From: Lachnospiraceae bacterium
Lineage (GTDB): Bacteria; Bacillota; Clostridia; Lachnospirales; Lachnospiraceae
Direction: 5' to 3'
NCBI GenBank assembly: GCA_014803415.1
Contig: JAAVBZ010000045.1
Coordinates: 1-64,000, forward strand
Length of the DNA: 64,000 bases
Shown: one piece after another, positions 49,781 to 59,105 of the stretch
How positions within the stretch are numbered: position 1 is the stretch's first letter
How the letters are laid out: every line of letters begins with the position of its first letter
The notes under the pieces: model-generated
Told to the model about the DNA's origin: nothing
The model's database searches: none
What the model saw: the letters and a program-made list of their open reading frames with translations, nothing else
Translations under genes and position numbers: made by a program

Positions 49781-50527
49781 ATGGAAGCAGATCAGGAAAT
49801 ATTGTTTGCAAAAACCTTAGAACAGGTGAAAAAGAGGGCTAAGGAACAAGGCAATTGTATTGAAAAAGAACAGGTAGAAGAGGCGTTTTTGGCCCTTTCT
49901 CTGTCTGAGGAACAGATGGAGCTTGTGTTTGATTATCTGGAAAAGCATAAGATCGGTATAGGAGCGCCTGTAGATCCGGATGATTATCTTTCAGAGGAGG
50001 AAGTCAATTATCTGGAGGAATATAAAAAAGAATTGGCGCTTCTTGAATCTTTCAGCGACGGGGAAAAGGAAGCGATCACACTTTCAGCTATGGCAGGAGA
50101 GTCAGATGCCCAGAAAAAGCTGATAAGTATTTATCTGCCCTATGTAATTGAGATCGCAAAGCTCTATACAGGCCAGGGTGTTTTTTTGGAAGATCTGATA
50201 GGAGAAGGAAATGTGGCGCTTACCATAGGAGTTACTATGCTTGGCTGTCTGGAGCATGCAAAGGAAGCAGAAGGCATGCTGGGGAAGATGATCATGGATG
50301 CTATGGAAAATTGTATCAGTGAAAACATGGCACAGGCGGATAAAGATAAAAAGGCGCTTGAAAAGGTCAATAAAGTTGCAAAGCAGGCAAAGGAGCTTTC
50401 CGAAGAACTCCACAGAAAGGTAACGGCGAAAGAGCTTTCTGAAGAAACAGGTATGCCCCTGAAAGCTGTTCTGGATGCCATGCGTCTAAGCGGTTACACC
50501 ATTGAGGAAATTGAAAATCCGTCATAA
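49781..50527 (+). CDS. RNA polymerase sigma-factor-like protein without recognisable region 4
   Basis: LISIYLPYVIEIAKLYTGQGVFLEDLIGEGNVALTIGV resembles sigma region 2; RKVTAKELSEETGMPLKAVLDAM resembles region 3; ends at 248 aa. Confidence 0.65.
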   Translation: MEADQEILFAKTLEQVKKRAKEQGNCIEKEQVEEAFLALSLSEEQMELVFDYLEKHKIGIGAPVDPDDYLSEEEVNYLEEYKKELALLESFSDGEKEAITLSAMAGESDAQKKLISIYLPYVIEIAKLYTGQGVFLEDLIGEGNVALTIGVTMLGCLEHAKEAEGMLGKMIMDAMENCISENMAQADKDKKALEKVNKVAKQAKELSEELHRKVTAKELSEETGMPLKAVLDAMRLSGYTIEEIENPS

Positions 50528-50542
50528 GATTTGAGGAAACAG

Positions 50543-50977
50543 ATGAATAATAAAGCAGAATTGCAAGACAATGATTTTAAATATGTTATGGCAGATGTAG
50601 GAAATATCTATCTGGGGGCAAGATTTACTTATGAAGAGCTTCTTGATCAGGATATGACCCCTTTTAAGCTGAAAGCGATCATACGACAATATATATTAAA
50701 AGAGGCTGCAGCAGATACTTCCCTGGAAAGCCAGTTTTATTATCTGGAAAAAGATACTTTCCTTTACGAACTGTTCAGTCAGCTGAAGATCAAAGTTAAG
50801 ATCAATACACAGGCGGAAAAAAAGTCTTTGTTTGGGAAAGTGAGCAGCAGATATGAAGAGCGGGTATTAACGTTAAAAGAACTGACAGAAATCAATCTTG
50901 CCAAAAAGAAGGCTTCGGGCATGATCATTCGTGAAGTGATCATCTCCAAATTGGGATTAATGACTTTCAGTTTATAA
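50543..50977 (+). CDS. Hypothetical protein
   Basis: MNNKAELQDNDFKYVMADVGNIYLGARFTYEELLDQDMTPFKLKAIIRQYILKE; directly follows the sigma-like gene. Confidence 0.6.
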   Translation: MNNKAELQDNDFKYVMADVGNIYLGARFTYEELLDQDMTPFKLKAIIRQYILKEAAADTSLESQFYYLEKDTFLYELFSQLKIKVKINTQAEKKSLFGKVSSRYEERVLTLKELTEINLAKKKASGMIIREVIISKLGLMTFSL

Positions 50978-51015
50978 TTTATGAAATATACTGAGTTTAG
51001 AAATAAAAAAAAATA

Positions 51016-51044
51016 TTGATTATCACCACAACATTTGATATACT
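51016..51044 (+). promoter_or_regulatory. Sigma-A-type promoter
   Basis: TTGATT-N17-TATACT. Confidence 0.7.
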
Positions 51045-51050
51045 CATTTT

Positions 51051-51172
51051 AGCGTCAGACAGGAGATGTTAAACATCATTTTCAGTCCGGTCTGATTATT
51101 GACATTCGGTAAAATTCCCCTTTTACACTGAGCGGGCACGAACTTTGTTTCGGCCCGCTCTTTTAATTTTTC
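51051..51172 (+). ncRNA. Candidate short structured RNA or leader ending in an intrinsic terminator
   Basis: Promoter at 51016-51044, then hairpins tcagac...gtctga with nested gatgt-taa-acatc, then gagcgggc...gcccgctc + TTTTAATTTTT; no CDS between. Confidence 0.5.
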
Positions 51173-51240
51173 TTGTTTTAGGCTATAATGTATCGGAGAA
51201 AAGCTGATCGATACAGATCATGATTGTAGGAAAGGAAAAT

Positions 51241-54177
51241 ATGAATATGACAAAACAGATTGAAAAGTTATCAGCCTATGAAATTTTAGAAAAAAGAACC
51301 GTTGCCGATCTGAATTCGGAAGGATATATTTTAAGGCATAAAAAGACGGGAGCTCATGTTACATTATTGTTGAATGATGATGAAAACAAAGTGTTTTATA
51401 TCGGTTTTCGCACCCCGCCTACAGATAGTACGGGAGTAGCGCATATTCTGGAGCATTCCGTACTTTGCGGATCTAAGAATTTTCCGGTTAAGGATCCCTT
51501 TATAGAACTTGCCAAGGGATCTCTCAATACCTTTTTAAACGCCATGACTTATCCTGACAAGACAGTTTATCCTGTAGCGAGCTGTAATGACAAGGATTTT
51601 AAAAATCTGGTACATGTATATATGGATGCAGTACTTTATCCCAATATTTATAAAGAGGATAAGATATTCAAACAGGAAGGCTGGCACTATGAGATGGAGG
51701 ATGAGCAGGATGACCTGACCATCAATGGAGTTGTTTATAATGAAATGAAGGGTGCTTTTTCTTCCCCTGATGATGTGGTAGAAAGGGAGATCATGAATTC
51801 TCTGTTTCCGGATATTACTTACGGACTGGAATCGGGAGGTGATCCGGATGTGATCCCAACACTTACTTATGAAAATTTCCTGGATTTTCATAGAAGATAT
51901 TATCATCCATCCAACAGTTATATATATCTTTACGGTAATTTTGACCCGGAAGAATATCTTACCTTTTTGGATGAGAAATATTTAAATGATTTTGATGCGC
52001 TTGCAATTGATTCGGAAATCAGGAAGCAGACTCCTTTTGTATCTCCGAAAGAGTTGGTAAAGGAATATTCCATTATGGAAGATGAGCCGGTAAGTGACAA
52101 TACTTATCTGACTTATAATATGTCCATGGGAACAAGTCTTGATAAGAAGTTATATATTGCTATGGATATTCTGGATTATGTGCTCTGTTCCGCGCCGGGA
52201 GCGCCCATTAAGCAGGCGCTTATCGATGCGGGGATTGGAAAAGATGTATACAGCACACTGGAAAACGGTATCTATCAGCCTTACTTCAGTGTTATTGCTA
52301 AAAATGCCAATGAAGATCAAAAGGAAGAATTTGTAAGGATCATAGAAGAGGAACTTACAAAGCTTGTAAAAGACGGGCTGGATAAAAAAGCGCTGAAAGC
52401 GGCAGTAAATTATTTTGAGTTTAAATACCGGGAGGGAGATTTCGGTTCTTATCCCAAAGGGTTGATGCTGGGACTTCAGGCCCTTGACAGCTGGCTCTAC
52501 GATGATGAAGCTCCGTTTATGCATATCGAGGCAAACGATACTTACAAACAGCTCCGTGAAGCCATTGAAACTGATTATTTTGAATCTCTGATCAGCTCCA
52601 TGATGCTGGAAAACACACATAAAACAGTTATGACAGTTAAGCCCGTGCCGGGTCTTACTACTAAAAAGGATGCTGAGCTTAGTCAAAAGCTGCAGGCTTA
52701 TAAAGATACCTTAAGCAGTGAAGAGGTTCTGAAAATTGTAGAGGAGACCCAGGCGCTTCGTGCTTATCAGGAAGAACCCAGTTCCAAAGAAGCCCTTGAG
52801 ACCATACCTTTGCTGACCAGGGCAGATATGAAAAAAGAAGCGGCTCCTTTTGTGAATGAGGAAAAAAAGGTAAAAGATACCACATTGCTTGTGCATGATA
52901 TATTTACCAACGGAATCGGATATTTAAACCTGGTTTTTGACCTTGGAAAGGTACCGGCGCAGCTTTTCCCTTATGTAGGAATTCTGAAGTCTGTACTGAT
53001 GATGGTCAATACGGAAAATTACAGCTATGGCGAGCTGTTCAATGAAGTAAATATCCACACAGGCGGTATCTGTTTCGGAGTTAATGTATATCTGAATTCA
53101 AAGAAGCAGGATGAATATAAGGTAACGCTTGAAATGAAGTCGAAAGTTCTTTATGAGAACAGAGACAAGGCGCTTGAATTGATGAAAGAGATCATTCTTA
53201 CTTCTGATTATGAAGATGAAAAACGTCTTCATGAGATCATTGCGGAAGCTAAATCCAGAATGCAGGCGACCATGACAAGCGCAGGTCATTCTTTGGCCGC
53301 AATACGCGCCATGTCCTATTTCTCACCTTCGGCCGCAGTTTCGGAGCAGCTCAGCGGTATCCCACAGTACAGGCTGTTAGAGGAATTGGACAGTAATTTT
53401 GAGGAAAGAAAAGAAGAACTGAAAAAGAATCTGAAGGCTCTTGCAGAATGCATCTTCAGGCCCGAAAATCTGTTGGTAGATTACACGGGGACAAACGAGG
53501 GACTTGCAGGAATAGAAGAGCAGATAGAAATCCTGAAAAAGGATCTCTTTACAAGCGAAGTGGAGGGAGATGCTTTTGTACCCGAGTTTGCAGTTAAAAA
53601 TGAAGGATTTATGACCGCTGGACAGGTTCAGTATGTATGCCGGGCTGGGAATTTCAGCAGAAAAGGACTGCCTTATACAGGAGCTTTGAAAGTATTGAAG
53701 GTGATGATGGGATATGAGTATCTTTGGAATCAGATCAGGGTCAAAGGCGGCGCTTATGGCTGCATGAGTAATTTTTACAAGAACGGAGATGCTTTTTTCG
53801 TTTCCTATCGGGATCCCAATCTGGAAAAAACAGTGGAGGTTTATAAACAGGCTGCAGAATATATTAAGAATTACGAAGCCGATGAACGTACCGTTACTCA
53901 GTTTATCATCGGAGCGATCAGTGAAATGGATACACCTATGACGCCGCAGACAAAAGGAAGCTATTCTCTTTCAGGATATATGACACAGCTTTCCATGGAA
54001 AAAGTGCAAAAGGAGAGAGACGAACTTCTTGCTACAACAGAAGAAACGCTGAAAGGTCTGCATCGTTATGTGGAGGCATTTATGGATGAGGAATGTTTGT
54101 GCGTAGTGGGAAATGGTGATAAGATCAAAGAAAGTAAAGAGTTGTTTGGAAAAACAGAACAGTTATTTCATTCATAA
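51241..54177 (+). CDS. M16C (insulinase/presequence protease family) metallopeptidase
   Basis: GVAHILEHSVLCGSKNFPVKDPFIELAKGSLNTFLNAMTYPDKTVYPVAS: HxxEH inverted zinc motif. Confidence 0.95.
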   Translation: MNMTKQIEKLSAYEILEKRTVADLNSEGYILRHKKTGAHVTLLLNDDENKVFYIGFRTPPTDSTGVAHILEHSVLCGSKNFPVKDPFIELAKGSLNTFLNAMTYPDKTVYPVASCNDKDFKNLVHVYMDAVLYPNIYKEDKIFKQEGWHYEMEDEQDDLTINGVVYNEMKGAFSSPDDVVEREIMNSLFPDITYGLESGGDPDVIPTLTYENFLDFHRRYYHPSNSYIYLYGNFDPEEYLTFLDEKYLNDFDALAIDSEIRKQTPFVSPKELVKEYSIMEDEPVSDNTYLTYNMSMGTSLDKKLYIAMDILDYVLCSAPGAPIKQALIDAGIGKDVYSTLENGIYQPYFSVIAKNANEDQKEEFVRIIEEELTKLVKDGLDKKALKAAVNYFEFKYREGDFGSYPKGLMLGLQALDSWLYDDEAPFMHIEANDTYKQLREAIETDYFESLISSMMLENTHKTVMTVKPVPGLTTKKDAELSQKLQAYKDTLSSEEVLKIVEETQALRAYQEEPSSKEALETIPLLTRADMKKEAAPFVNEEKKVKDTTLLVHDIFTNGIGYLNLVFDLGKVPAQLFPYVGILKSVLMMVNTENYSYGELFNEVNIHTGGICFGVNVYLNSKKQDEYKVTLEMKSKVLYENRDKALELMKEIILTSDYEDEKRLHEIIAEAKSRMQATMTSAGHSLAAIRAMSYFSPSAAVSEQLSGIPQYRLLEELDSNFEERKEELKKNLKALAECIFRPENLLVDYTGTNEGLAGIEEQIEILKKDLFTSEVEGDAFVPEFAVKNEGFMTAGQVQYVCRAGNFSRKGLPYTGALKVLKVMMGYEYLWNQIRVKGGAYGCMSNFYKNGDAFFVSYRDPNLEKTVEVYKQAAEYIKNYEADERTVTQFIIGAISEMDTPMTPQTKGSYSLSGYMTQLSMEKVQKERDELLATTEETLKGLHRYVEAFMDEECLCVVGNGDKIKESKELFGKTEQLFHS

Positions 54178-54246
54178 AATTCCATAAAAAAATGGAAGCA
54201 TAAACGTATCTTTATCAGAAAAATAAAAAATCGGGAGGATAAGTTT

Positions 54247-55230
54247 ATGAAGAAAAAAAACAGACAGGTAACAATAATGGCTTTTGCCATATCGTGTGCA
54301 ATTTTACTCGCCGGATGCGGAAAGGCATCAAATGGCTCGTATGCGGCAGGAGCTGCAGCAGATACAGCTGCAGCAGCGCCGGCTTATAATAGTTATGCCA
54401 CGGATGATATCTATGCAGGCACTGTGGAGATCGCAGAAGAAAAAATGGCTGACATGGAAGAGGATGCAGGGGAAAGCGGAGAAGTTCAGGTGAAAGATAC
54501 TTCCAGAAAGCTGATAAAAAATGTAGATCTTTCAGTGGAAACGGAAGAGTTCGATGTACTGATGCAGACGATAACAGACAGAGTTGATAAACTTGGCGGT
54601 TATGTTGAGTCCAGCAATACGTACAATGGAAGTTATTATTATGGAAATAATAACAGGAATGCGAATCTGACCCTTCGTATCCCGGCGGAAAGCCTGGACG
54701 AATTCCTGTCAGCGGTAGCGGAGATTTCCAATGTGATCAGCAGGAGTGAGAATGTTACGGATGTTACACTTCAGTATGTAGATATGAAAAGCCATAAGGA
54801 AGCTCTTGAAACAGAACAAAAAAGACTTTTGGAGCTTTTGGACCAGGCGGAAAGTGTGGAAGATATCATCACCATTGAGAGCCGGCTTTCGGAAGTGCGT
54901 TATCAGATCGAGAGTATGGAATCTCAGCTTCGGACTATGGACAATCAGGTTTCCTATAGTACGGTATATCTTTACATAGAAGAAGTGACAAGACTTACCC
55001 CTGTAAAAGAACAGTCCGCATGGGAAAAGATAAAGACCGGTTTTGGAGAAAGCCTTTATAATATAGGAAATGGAATAAAAAATTTCTTCATCGGTCTGAT
55101 CATCAGGCTTCCTTATCTGGCAGCATGGGCAGTTGTTATTGTTATAGTGTTGATCATTATAAAACTGTTCAGAAAGCATTTAAGGAAAAAGACTACTGTA
55201 AAGAATGAAAGACAGAAAGAGGAAAAATAA
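54247..55230 (+). CDS. DUF4349 lipoprotein
   Basis: Lipobox LLAGCGKAS; KLIKNVDLSVETEEFDVLMQTITDRVDKLGGYVESSNTYNG; C-terminal TM. Confidence 0.85.
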   Translation: MKKKNRQVTIMAFAISCAILLAGCGKASNGSYAAGAAADTAAAAPAYNSYATDDIYAGTVEIAEEKMADMEEDAGESGEVQVKDTSRKLIKNVDLSVETEEFDVLMQTITDRVDKLGGYVESSNTYNGSYYYGNNNRNANLTLRIPAESLDEFLSAVAEISNVISRSENVTDVTLQYVDMKSHKEALETEQKRLLELLDQAESVEDIITIESRLSEVRYQIESMESQLRTMDNQVSYSTVYLYIEEVTRLTPVKEQSAWEKIKTGFGESLYNIGNGIKNFFIGLIIRLPYLAAWAVVIVIVLIIIKLFRKHLRKKTTVKNERQKEEK

Positions 55231-55232
55231 TT

Positions 55233-56135
55233 ATGAATGACCAGTATAAATCCGGGTTTGTAACACTGATCGGAAGACCCAATGTAGGCAAGTCCACACT
55301 GATGAATTGTCTGATCGGGCAAAAGATAGCGATCACTTCCAATAAGCCTCAAACTACCAGAAACAGAATACAGACAGTGTATACCTCTAAAGAGGGACAG
55401 ATCGTATTTGTGGATACACCGGGTATTCACAAGTCAAAAAACAGGCTTGGCGATTACATGGTAAATGTGGCGGAACGTACCTTAAAGGAAGTGGATGTGA
55501 TCCTGTGGCTGGTGGAGCCTGCAAATTTTATCGGCGCAGGTGAGAAACACATTATTGAGCAGCTGTCCAAAGTAAATATTCCGGTAATACTGGTGATCAA
55601 TAAAATCGATACGGTAAAAAAAGAAGAATTGCTGGGCTTTATAGATACTTACAGGAAAGAAATGGATTTTGCAGAAATCGTACCGGTTTCTGCTCTGAAA
55701 AAAGATAATACGCAGGAGCTGATCAAGTGTATCATGAAATATCTTCCTTACGGACCGGCCTTTTATGATGAAGATACCATAACTGATCAGCCCCAGCGTC
55801 AGATCGTGGCCGAGATGATACGTGAAAAGGCGCTTCGCAGCCTGGACGAAGAAATTCCCCATGGAATTGCCGTTACTATTGAAAAAATGAAATGGCGCAG
55901 GAATATTGTGGATATTGAAGCCACCATTATCTGTGAAAAGGAGTCTCACAAGGGGATCATTATCGGAAAGCAGGGAAGTATGCTGAAAAAGATCGGTATG
56001 AATGCCAGAAAGGATATTGAAAATATGCTGGATAACAGGGTCAATCTCCAGCTTTGGGTGAAGGTAAAAAAGGACTGGCGTGACAGTGATTTCCTTCTTA
56101 AAAATTTCGGCTATAACCGGAAGGAGTACGAATAG
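55233..56135 (+). CDS. era: GTPase Era
   Basis: GFVTLIGRPNVGKSTLMNCLIGQKIAITSNKPQTTRNRIQ; C-terminal KH IICEKESHKGIIIGKQGSMLKKIG. Confidence 0.97.
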   Translation: MNDQYKSGFVTLIGRPNVGKSTLMNCLIGQKIAITSNKPQTTRNRIQTVYTSKEGQIVFVDTPGIHKSKNRLGDYMVNVAERTLKEVDVILWLVEPANFIGAGEKHIIEQLSKVNIPVILVINKIDTVKKEELLGFIDTYRKEMDFAEIVPVSALKKDNTQELIKCIMKYLPYGPAFYDEDTITDQPQRQIVAEMIREKALRSLDEEIPHGIAVTIEKMKWRRNIVDIEATIICEKESHKGIIIGKQGSMLKKIGMNARKDIENMLDNRVNLQLWVKVKKDWRDSDFLLKNFGYNRKEYE

Positions 56136-56188
56136 AAAAAAGAAAAAAGTAAACCCTAATACTATAGTTTTTGATTAGGGGGCAAGAG

Positions 56189-56365
56189 ATGAAAGAAGTA
56201 AATTACTGGCAGAAATTTTTAGAAACAGGAAAAGTGAACGATTATCTGTTCTATCTGAGACAGAAACAGGCGAAAGAGTCTGTAAAAGAGGGAGATCATT
56301 CAGGTGCAGGATCTATGCAGTGTTACAGGGATAATATTGAAGGCGGAACCTTTCGGGGAATATGA
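56189..56365 (+). CDS. Small YqzL-like protein overlapping recO
   Basis: MKEVNYWQKFLETGKVNDYLFYLRQKQA; located between era and recO, as B. subtilis yqzL is. Confidence 0.55.
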   Translation: MKEVNYWQKFLETGKVNDYLFYLRQKQAKESVKEGDHSGAGSMQCYRDNIEGGTFRGI

Positions 56366-56957
56366 CCGAAGAGTAGTCATACTTACAAGGGAGTGGGGAA
56401 AAATAGCAGCCTTTGCCAAAGGGGCAAGGAAACAGGGAAGCAGGCTGTTAGCATCCACCAATCCCTTTTGCTTTGGAGAGTTCAGGCTGTATGAGGGAAG
56501 GACCGCTTACAGCATTTCCGAGGCTTCTATCAGCAATTATTTTGAACAGTTCAGGGAGGATTTTGAGGGAGCCTGTTACGGCATGTACTTTCTGGAAGTG
56601 ATGGATTACTATACCAGGGAAAATAATGATGAAAAGAATATGTTAAAGCTCCTTTACCAGTCTCTTCGGGCGCTTTGCCATGAAAGTCTTGATAACCGTT
56701 TGGTAAGATACATATTTGAAATTAAAGCGCTGGCGATCAACGGAGAGTATCCCGGTCTTTCTGCCGACAATATCTATCAGGAATCTACCATATATACAGT
56801 TTCCTTTATTGTGAACACTTCTGTAGAAAAACTCTATACTTTTATTGTTACAGACAGTGTGCTTGCAGAACTTGGAGAAATAGCCGATAATTTCAGGAAA
56901 CGGTTTTTGGACAGAAAATTCAAGAGCCTTGAAATACTGAATGAAATTCCATGTTGA
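56304..56957 (+). CDS. recO: DNA repair protein RecO
   Basis: VQDLCSVTGIILKAEPFGEYDRRVVILTREWGKIAAFAKGARKQGSRLLASTNPFCFGEFRLYEG; GTG start. Confidence 0.93.
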   Translation: MQDLCSVTGIILKAEPFGEYDRRVVILTREWGKIAAFAKGARKQGSRLLASTNPFCFGEFRLYEGRTAYSISEASISNYFEQFREDFEGACYGMYFLEVMDYYTRENNDEKNMLKLLYQSLRALCHESLDNRLVRYIFEIKALAINGEYPGLSADNIYQESTIYTVSFIVNTSVEKLYTFIVTDSVLAELGEIADNFRKRFLDRKFKSLEILNEIPC

Positions 56958-57029
56958 AAATCCATAATAAGTCATATATAATGTATTGGGTATAAATAGA
57001 AGCGGAGTAGAAGAAAAGCAGGAGCCAGA

Positions 57030-57653
57030 ATGAAATTAAGCAAAAAGTTTTTACGCAAATCAATGATTCAAAAGACAACAGCGATGTTGCTTACGGCGGG
57101 AATCATGACTATTACCGCATGCAGCAGGGAAGATGGAGGAAGCTCGGTTTCAATTTCAAATGACGGAAAAGTCAATTCCCGGATCGTAGAGAATTTTGAT
57201 AAATCATATTACGATCAGGAAGAACTGAAGCAGAAAATACTTAGAGAAGCAGATGAGTATAATCTGACAGCAGGAGAAGGAGCTGTTTCGGTTGAAAAGG
57301 TGGATGTGGACGAAGATGTTGTGAAAGTGGAAATGACATATGCCACAGCAGCGGATTATGCGGCCTTTAACGATGCGGATTTTTTTGTGGGTTCGGCAGC
57401 GGAAGCACAGGATGCCGGCTATAATCTGAACAGAGTACTGATTTCTGCAAATAACAGTCTTGAAACGATAGGCATGTCTGATATACTTGGCATGACGGAT
57501 GCAAAGATCCTGATCACGGATGCGAAGGACCCTGTGGTTTTAAACGGCAAGGCTGAATATACAAGTAATAATGTAACGATGGATGAAAAGTTAAAGACAG
57601 CTTCTTTCGATGAAGAATCAAAAGAACTGGCTTATATAATATTTACTAATTAA
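57030..57653 (+). CDS. Lipoprotein, hypothetical
   Basis: Signal/lipobox [17 protein letters not shown]. Confidence 0.7.
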   Translation: MKLSKKFLRKSMIQKTTAMLLTAGIMTITACSREDGGSSVSISNDGKVNSRIVENFDKSYYDQEELKQKILREADEYNLTAGEGAVSVEKVDVDEDVVKVEMTYATAADYAAFNDADFFVGSAAEAQDAGYNLNRVLISANNSLETIGMSDILGMTDAKILITDAKDPVVLNGKAEYTSNNVTMDEKLKTASFDEESKELAYIIFTN

Positions 57654-57666
57654 ATTAACGAAAGGT

Positions 57667-59064
57667 ATGTGCGACATGGAAAAAACAATGGAAAAAATCG
57701 TTGCCCTGGCGAAAGCAAGAGGATTTGTATATCCGGGTTCAGAAATCTACGGAGGTCTTGCCAACACTTGGGATTACGGTAATCTTGGCGTGGAACTTAA
57801 AAACAATGTAAAAAAAGCATGGTGGCAGAAATTTATCATGGAGAATCAGTACAATGTAGGCGTAGACTGCGCGATCCTGATGAATCCCCAGACATGGGTG
57901 GCTTCAGGACATCTTGGCGGATTTTCCGATCCTTTAATGGACTGCAAGGAATGTCATGAGCGTTTCCGGGCAGATAAGATTATCGAGGACTATGCGGCAG
58001 AACATAATATGGAGCTGGAGTCTTCTATTGACGGCTGGTCACAGGAAAAAATGAAATCATTTATTGAGGATAATCAGGTTCCCTGTCCTACCTGCGGAAA
58101 ACATAACTTTACAGATATCCGTCAGTTCAACCTGATGTTCAAGACTTTCCAGGGAGTTACCGAGGATGCAAAAAATACTGTATATCTAAGACCTGAAACA
58201 GCACAGGGTATTTTTGTTAATTTTAAAAATGTACAAAGGACTTCAAGAAAGAAGATCCCATTTGGTATCGGGCAGATCGGTAAATCTTTCCGTAACGAGA
58301 TCACACCCGGTAACTTTACTTTCCGGACCAGAGAATTTGAACAGATGGAACTGGAATTTTTCTGTGAGCCTGATACAGATCTTGAATGGTTCGCTTACTG
58401 GAAGCAGTTCTGTATTGACTGGCTGAAGTCCCTTGGTATGAAAGAAGAAGAGATGCGTGTGCGTGATCATGACAAAGAAGAATTGTCATTCTACTCCAAG
58501 GCTACTACGGATATTGAATTTTTATTCCCCTTCGGCTGGGGTGAACTTTGGGGGATTGCAGACAGAACCGATTATGACCTGACACAGCATCAGAATACTT
58601 CCGGTCAGGATCTGACCTATTTTGACGATCAGAAGAACTGGAAATATGTGCCTTATGTTATCGAACCTTCGCTGGGCGCTGATCGTGTGGTACTGGCTTT
58701 CCTGTGCGCTGCTTACGATGAGGAAGAAATCGGAGAGGGAGATGTACGTACTGTGCTTCACTTCCACCCGGCGCTTGCGCCTGTTAAGATAGGAGTGCTT
58801 CCGTTGTCCAAAAAATTGAATGAGGGCGCTGAAAAGATATTTGCCCAGCTTTCTAAGAAATATAACTGTGAATTTGATGACAGAGGTAATGTCGGCAAGA
58901 GATACCGCCGTCAGGATGAAATTGGAACGCCTTTCTGCGTGACTTATGATTTTGATTCGGAAACGGACAACTGTGTAACGGTAAGGTTCCGTGATTCCAT
59001 GGAGCAGGAGCGCATAGCAATTGCGGATCTGGATGCTTATTTTGCAGAGAAGCTTGCGTTTTAA
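57667..59064 (+). CDS. glyQS: Glycyl-tRNA synthetase, single-chain type
   Basis: [54 protein letters not shown]-type C-terminal anticodon domain. ATG 57676 is a possible alternative start. Confidence 0.95.
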   Translation: MCDMEKTMEKIVALAKARGFVYPGSEIYGGLANTWDYGNLGVELKNNVKKAWWQKFIMENQYNVGVDCAILMNPQTWVASGHLGGFSDPLMDCKECHERFRADKIIEDYAAEHNMELESSIDGWSQEKMKSFIEDNQVPCPTCGKHNFTDIRQFNLMFKTFQGVTEDAKNTVYLRPETAQGIFVNFKNVQRTSRKKIPFGIGQIGKSFRNEITPGNFTFRTREFEQMELEFFCEPDTDLEWFAYWKQFCIDWLKSLGMKEEEMRVRDHDKEELSFYSKATTDIEFLFPFGWGELWGIADRTDYDLTQHQNTSGQDLTYFDDQKNWKYVPYVIEPSLGADRVVLAFLCAAYDEEEIGEGDVRTVLHFHPALAPVKIGVLPLSKKLNEGAEKIFAQLSKKYNCEFDDRGNVGKRYRRQDEIGTPFCVTYDFDSETDNCVTVRFRDSMEQERIAIADLDAYFAEKLAF

Positions 59065-59105
59065 GCAGCAAAAGTGCAGATAAGGAAGAATGAGGAGAGG
59101 AAAAT

